Origin: Ophioderma brevispina
Taxonomy: Eukaryota; Echinodermata; Ophiuroidea; Amphilepidida; Ophiodermatidae
Length of the DNA stretch: 64,000 bases
Reading direction: 5' to 3'
Assembly: GCA_023653785.1 (NCBI GenBank)
Contig: JAMKCH010058450.1
Span: forward strand, 1 to 64,000
Position 1 is the stretch's first letter, and the number at the start of each line of letters is the position of its first letter. The notes under the pieces are model-generated. The model was not told the origin of the DNA and did no database searches. It saw nothing but the letters and a program-made list of their open reading frames with translations. This document shows positions 57,433 to 64,000 of this stretch, one piece after another. The translations under genes and the position numbers were made by a program.

Positions 57433-60400
57433 AAGGTAGGCAGGTGCCGCCCATCCCAACCTTCGGGCTGGTTGGTGGCCCTTTGTTGTAGTTGTAACGC
57501 CATGAGAGTTTATTGGAGCAACAAATAAATTGACCGATGCCTTCCTGATGCCAATCCCACCATTTTCCGGCATTTGGGCCTATCACTTTGGACTTCCCCG
57601 CCCAAACATGTAAGGCAGCATGCACACATTGCTGGATGACCGCCGTTGTCTCCCGAGCCGGCGCTCTTGTAAGTAAGATAGTTTCCCCTTTTTCTTTCTA
57701 CCAGGGTAACCACTAACCCTCCACATCAGCTTTCAAATAACTGATGGGGGTTACGTTAGGCCACCGACAACCGGCGTGTTTTGTGGGGTGTTGGGGAAGG
57801 GGGAGGCGTGTTACGGGGTATTGGGTGGGGGTTTGTGGGGGGTTGGGCTGTTGAGGGTGTTAAGGAGGGGGTGGGGTGTTGCAGGGGTGGGGTGTGGCAG
57901 GGGGTGGGGTGGTTGTAGAGTGTTGGGGGAGTTGTGTGGTTGTTGGGATGGGTGGGTGAATGCAGGGTGTTTGGAGGAGGGGTTGGGTTTGGTTGTCGGG
58001 TTGATTGGAGTTTTTGCGGGGTGTTGGGGAGGGGTGGGTGTTGTGATGTGTTGGGGAGGGGGCACCCTCCCCAAAAATTTGCTTTTTTTTTTTTTTTTTA
58101 ATCGCATGTTAGTGATCGTGACATTCAGTGGGCACATATTTTACGCATCGCTAAATACGAGTTCGCCTTGTATTGCAATAATTTTGCACTAATTGTAAGG
58201 TTCCTTAATAGATTTTAAATAGTGAATTATACTCTGTCATATTGGGAAACAGGTTTTGAAAAATTGTTAAAGTAAAATCTACAATAAATTGGTGTATTCC
58301 AATATTGGAAATCATTGTGCCTTATAAAGGTTGTCTACAATTTCTAAATAATATTTCTTTTAATTTTTGTTTAATATTTGAAAATGACATTGGGTGCTAT
58401 CAAAGTGGCATAGAAACACAAATAGCATTTGTCTTTTCTCATACAGTTTCCTCCTCAATATCACCTCGGTCCCAGCAGTGTCGTGCGTGTATGGACTCCT
58501 CAGCTTTCCTCTTTCCTCACTCATATCAGAGGGGAATCCTGTTTCCCATGGTTTACCTGTTTAAGGACCAGACATTTTTAAAACCTAACACAAGTGACAA
58601 CCCCAAATACCAGAAGACCAATCAAGGACTTGCATATTAATACCGTGGCTCTGATTGATCCTGGGTGTTACAAGGGTGGTTGGCCAATACAAAGTTGGAT
58701 TGGCTGAAAGCATTGGCAGCTCACTGTTGAAATTAGTTGTCCTCTTGTTGGTATCCCTGTTGGGCAAGACACTAATCAGTGAATTTATCCCGAAGATGAA
58801 AATTTTGAATTTGCAGGAATAGTTTTAAAAGTGAAGGTATAAGTCTCTAGAATTCTCATAAGTTACTTTCCAACTGATAATTACATAAAAGGAAGCAAAC
58901 GGCAGTTTTTCAAAGAAACCATCTCCATTCAATTACGTGGTAGTAAGGTCAGTACGGACAGTAATGACTAAAATTTCGGATATTGCCCTTATTAGGTTGC
59001 TTTCTGTCGATCATTTGCATGGTGTGTTTATAGAACATGGAACTTGTTACAAAAACGGTTTTTTTTTTTTTGTGTCTCCTGCCGTAAGGTAGAAAGACAC
59101 AGGATCACTTTGTCCACTTGTAGTTGTGTTGTTAGATTTCTGTTGTTGTTGAATGTCTTGTTGTGAAAAAAGTGTTTAACATTTGCCTGTAATATCCCGT
59201 ACTTTGATGGATTTAAACCAAATTTGGGTCACAGGATCAATGAATTCCCCATTTGTTGATGAGGTCAACGGTCACATACCAAGTCAAGGGTCATGTGAGG
59301 GAGGTCAAAGTGTCAATATGCTGAAAATGTAAAATTGACCATGCATTTGAAGTTGAAGTTGTAAATTGGAACCAAACTGTTTATGGATTTTTACATGCAA
59401 TCCCTCATTTGGTTTATGAGGTCAAAGGTCACATATCAAGTCAAAGGGCTGTGAGGCTATATTCACAATCGCGATGTCCCCCGCAGGCTACACAACGGTC
59501 GAGACCGATGTATTTTTTTTTTATTTTCTGATTTATCAGTCACTGATATGTCCTTTAGGAGCTGTGTATGAATTTTTGTCTTTCACCAGTTTTAATCTCA
59601 ATATGCTTTAGTGTGGGAATGTTCATAAATTTTCTAAACGTGTAAGTGTACTGTCCTACACATTGTAAAATTAAGTGAACTCAAAATAAATCATAAAAAT
59701 TAACCCCGGTGGCGAATTTAACATTGCTTAAAGTGTTCTAGTTTGTTTTAACCAGGAAAAATATTAATTTCAGGGAAATGTCTTGATTTTCGGTTCTTCC
59801 CTTGGCTGTTTAATGAATAGTAGATTTTCTTGCCTTATCTCTCGCAAATGGAGGGATCTTAGGATGTACTTTGGTCTTGGATATTGCAGATTATGAGATA
59901 CATGCCAAATTGCACTGCTCAAGGGCTTTAATGGCTGATAAACAGACATGCTCATATTCTTTGGGTGTATAATATGTACTACATGTGTGTGTGTGTGTGA
60001 GGTGAATATTCATGCAGGTGGTACATGGCTACATGTATTTACAACCTTTTTTAAAATGCCAAGTGTTGTCACTATTTTTATTGAATAACCTTATTTGGAC
60101 AATTTTCTCTTTTTTCTGAAATACCAATAATAATCTTTTTTTTAAACAGTTTGGAAACCCATAATGCACGGTCACAACCACCAACAGAGCCATCAACCAT
60201 GCGGTTTGTGTAACTTTCACCTGCTAAGCTACTTGCATTTTCCTCCACCAACACTAAACTGGGAGTTTAATGGAGGCCCTATCCCTGCATGGGCCGTATA
60301 TATCCAATAATTGCAAGTAGTGACAATTAGTTTCACACAGCAGTCGCAAACATGGTAGGTACGTGCATTTGCTGAAAACAACAAAGGGCAGTGATGGCAT

Positions 60401-61984
60401 ATTCTTACCTCACTGTCAAAGGTGAGATCAGTAATAATTGATAAATAAAAACCCAACATTCTGCTCGTATTAAGTTTCTGGAATCAAATCTGAGACGACG
60501 TCGTTAAGAATGCAGTGCGTTGCACTGCGTATTCACAGCTCCACTGACCTAGTACAAGGCATGCTTAGTAACATAAATACGTAGTGCGTTTGTCTTTAGG
60601 CAGAGTTTCAGTTGTACTTTTCTGCGTGCTATCGCTCGCCGCAATACCACTGCAGTCGTCGCAAGCCTACGCGTCCTCAATTTGATTCCGACATAATAGT
60701 AATTGTTTTCAATTGGTACATTTTAAAAAGTAAAAAGTAAAATTTAATATATTATCTATAATTATATAGTATGTGAATTTTGATAGGTTCTTGACCTGAT
60801 TTGCTTGTCAGCGGTTTAATCTGGTCTCTGGATGATTATAAATTGACGTGCCATATTTTTAAATTCAAACAACGCTAACCTAAGTTTAACAAAAGGATCA
60901 TTCCAAATTGGAATAGTCCTTTGGCTAGTCCTAAACTGTCTGCCGGAGTTCAGTTAGTAAATCTATTTTGATTTCAAAAGACACAAACTGAAAGCCCCAG
61001 TTAGGAACATTAGTAATGTGGAAAAATAGTTATTCTTTACCATTATCAGTAATTAAATAAACTGTAACTGAAGAACCCTTGTCAAGTACAAATAGATGAG
61101 TAGAGAAATTCTTCCAGCTTGAGGTTGAGAGTAGCTGTCATCCCATTGCAGCATTACACATGGATACAAAGACATTGTAGTTGGATAGAAATACAAAAAA
61201 GCGCTTGATTCAGTCTCAACCTCGGAATGCCTTTCTGTTTGAATATCTGTTTATTTTGCCTGCAGTGATACCCGTGCATCCATCCTATAGAAGACATTGA
61301 CATTAGAGTCAGGTCAGCAGCGTTGTTGGTCTTTTGTCGCATCTGGGACTACTCCAGCACCTAGCTCCCAGTGGCTTAAAGGTCGATTGGTCATACCTGA
61401 TATAGGATAGCATTTTGCTGCTAACATATCCTTGTTATAAACAACGTACTGAATGATGACCAAGGTATGTATGCTTGCTGCTTTGTCTTTATTGCTGACA
61501 TACAAGAATTGGTCTTGGGTGTATTATAACAATGGTTATGAGTCAGTGAATAGGTTCTTCAAATTGATAGAAATAAATGTTTCTATTATTTAATACATCA
61601 GACATTGCACTAGTCTGCTCACTATAACATGGAACATGACCTTTGATGGAACACATCGATTTTACAATAGAGGAGACTTAAGGTCACATTTGCATTCCCA
61701 TGGTAAACATACTACGACAGCTATATAATAATGCATGTGCTACAACTTTAGAGTATTGTGTCTGAAGAAATTTGTGGGATATAAGATGGTAAAATAATGG
61801 GGTCATGTTCCACCTTACACTGAATGTGGTATAGCATCAGCAGAAGGGTAATAACTACATCTGCATGAACTAACCCTTGGAATTGGGAGTGAGGAATGAA
61901 GGGGGATCACTGAATCTTGGCATGGGCTAATCTTTGCAATTGGGGATGTCAAATCAAAAGTGTTAACTGAACTCTAGCATGACC
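57433..61984. repeat. Large direct duplication, copy 2
   Basis: Second copy of 52882-57432. Here the sequence passes smoothly into a longer minisatellite (61845-62400). The single extra T near 58365 opens a 111-codon plus-strand frame (58305-58640) that is broken in copy 1. It has no recognised domain and is not called as a gene. Confidence 0.92.
57770..58069 (+). repeat. G-rich strand-asymmetric minisatellite (copy 2)
   Basis: Identical to 53219-53518, as part of the large duplication. Confidence 0.85.
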
Positions 61985-62400
61985 TAACCATTGCAATTGG
62001 TAGGTGTAAGAAGGCATTTTAAGGAGAATAATTGTAGTTAAGACAAATCAAGGGTGATAATTCTATGCTGGCATGGACTAACCTTTGTAAGGGGGGGGAT
62101 CAAGGGGTGATAACAGCATCTTGGCATGACCTAACCCTTTGCATTGGGAGAGGGATTGCAGATCAAGAATGAAAGCTAGATTCTTGCATGACTTATCTAT
62201 TGGAACTAGGAGGTGGAAGATGGCAAATCAAGGGAACAACTATATCCTGGACTGACGTACCATTTGGAATTCAGGGAAAGCAGATCAAAGGCAATAACTC
62301 TATGCTGGCTTGACCTAACCCTTGGAAGAAGTGAAATCAAGGGTATTAACTGCATGCTAGCATGACCTAACTCCTGGAATTGGAATTGGAAGGGAATCAA
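61845..62400. repeat. Minisatellite, ~55-75-bp unit, about 8 copies
   Basis: The unit is close to AATCAAGGGTGATAACT + CTATGCTGGCATGACCTAAC + CCTTGGAATTGGGA. TGACCTAAC or variants recur near 61870, 61926, 61978, 62066, 62125, 62190, 62255, 62308 and 62364. The copies are moderately diverged. The duplication junction at 57432 lies in the corresponding repeat. Confidence 0.75.
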
Positions 62401-64000
62401 AATGCTATGTGCCTTTATTTTTAATGTTCATTCATGGTAACTATCGCCTGGAGTACTTTCTTTGTTAAGAGACTCACTGAAAACAATGTTCTGGTTGACA
62501 TTTTTAATAATGGCATTCAAAGATTATGAAAATGTATTTAATGACAAAAAGTTATATACAGAGATCACGTCCTGTTTGTCCTTTGTACTAATAGTGGTGT
62601 AAAAAGCACAATTTGAAACACAATACAATACCCGTCGTCTTCTATCTTGAGACCGAAATGAATGTAGGCAAGAGTGAATTCAAATTAAATTTGATGATCT
62701 GGAAAGGTCTTTTTATAAAAAGTGCAAAATTTAATATGGTTTTGTTGAAATAGTAAATTATGATAATTTTTAAATATTTATTTTTTATTTTAAAAACTTG
62801 CTTAGTAATATAAAAAAAACACCAATAACTGTTGAATGAGCAATCAGGCATGGTCATTTCCCATTAAATCTGAATTCAGGGCTTTGCTTGCCAAATCCAT
62901 GTGCATGTTTTACATGTTGGCTTAGTTTTAGGTGTTTTATTCCTTTTTTCCTGTGTTGTAAGATTTTTTCATGGGAATATAACTTCAATCTCATGTCTGA
63001 AAAATGACAAATGTGAGTTTTAAAAGCTGGGTTTTCTCCTGACTGACAATCAATCAGATATAAATGTATAATTTTAGCTTGACTGTTGTCAACCACAAAG
63101 CTGGGTTTTGATGTAGGTCATTTAAATAGAACACATCATGTTTAAGTCTGCTATGTGTAAGACGGATTACTGATGCTAACATAGTTGACAAGCATTGGCC
63201 ATCCCAGGGGTACACTTGAAATGTGCTGATTCAATACTGGCAACTGCTTTATCAACATACACCATAACATTGACAAAATAGCCCTGTGCGAGTTACACTC
63301 AGCACTATTTGGAGTCAAGAGTTTGGGCAAACTGGAGCATCACGTCCAAAGATAATGTTTTCCCCCTTGAGAAACGAAGTGATACCTTCTTGCATGGCTG
63401 ATTCCACTTGGATGGTTTGTCATAGTTGTATTGAGTTACAAGGATGACGTAGGAGTATGTATGGTATCTATGTACAACATTATCCTGTCAGACTATTTTA
63501 AGCCAAGTGATGGGGAGTCTTTTTGGAACATATTTCATGACTTATATTGTGTTACTGCTATAAATAGAAACATTATTACTTTGATGCAAAACACCTAGAT
63601 TATTTCTTTTAAGATATTATACAGAAAGTTTGTGATATTACTGTTTCTTCCAAAATGAATTATCTGCTGGAGTGAATTATCTTTAAAAAACTGAGAATTT
63701 CTACTCATGATCTTGTCAAAACTGGCTCAAATAATGCTACCTATTATACAAACATAGCAATAAGATAAAACACATCATTGTGTCTATTTATCAACTGCTT
63801 TCAGTTGAAATCGCCCCCTCAAGATTCGCAATGGAGTTAAAGCAGCAAACAGCTGTATTATAAATTTGGTTATGTTAGCAGAGTAGGTTAGGGAGGGAGA
63901 GGAAGAGAGACATTAACTTTAATGGTGAAACCATAGATGGAAGGTGAACTTCAAGATGAATATCAATACACCTATCTTCTTGACATAGCCATCCTTGTAG
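62401..64000. other. Non-coding stretch, no gene seen
   Basis: AT-rich sequence. The minus-strand frames at 62642-62857 and 62854-63096 show no domain, and no splice-bounded exon could be supported. Confidence 0.5.

Noticed and set aside
58305..58640. 111-codon frame in duplication copy 2
   Set aside because: It exists only because of one extra T in a homopolymer, is broken in copy 1, and shows no domain.

Overview
The window looks like nuclear DNA of a repeat-rich animal. It is AT-rich, has no operons and no long intact open reading frame, and consists mostly of transposon remains, minisatellites and dispersed repeats. The Gmr1-type Ty3/gypsy element, the RT-like non-LTR tails, the many hAT-like miniature elements and the AGGTCA-rich repeats suggest an invertebrate deuterostome, most likely an echinoderm or hemichordate. 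That placement is inference. No complete host gene could be supported; only weak candidate exons are listed.

Layout. 1-5.9 kb: non-coding DNA with a decayed coding-like block (1.92-3.43 kb) and a hairpin element. 5.98-6.92 kb: a large foldback element with two arms of about 450 bp. 7-20 kb: one hAT-like miniature element, several small duplications, a long degenerate tandem repeat (11.6-12.7 kb), a 53-base poly-A tract, a candidate exon (14.4 kb) and a GCGCGTTCCC-ended miniature element. 20-31 kb: an L1-like remnant, two arrays of a GC-rich satellite of about 45 bp, and three tandem copies of a unit of about 400 bp. 31-46.9 kb: two non-LTR retrotransposon 3' ends, three more hAT-like miniature elements (one nested in another hairpin), a composite dispersed repeat present at 34 and 45 kb, and an ankyrin-like fragment.

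46.9-52.8 kb holds a near-full-length LTR retrotransposon on the minus strand. Read along its own strand, the order is LTR, primer site, gag with a CCHC knuckle, integrase, reverse transcriptase, RNase H, LTR. Integrase therefore lies before reverse transcriptase, as in Ty1/copia, while the protein motifs are Ty3/gypsy. This is the Gmr1-like arrangement. The reading frame is broken by many small indels.

52.9-62 kb is a direct duplication of about 4.55 kb. About 4.05 kb is identical except for one base in a T run. The last 500 bp of copy 1 is an indel-rich version of the same stretch in copy 2. That pattern, the indel-only frameshifts in the retrotransposon and the noisy triple repeat at 29-30 kb suggest unpolished long-read filler and possibly a false duplication in the assembly. 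A real recent tandem duplication is the alternative.
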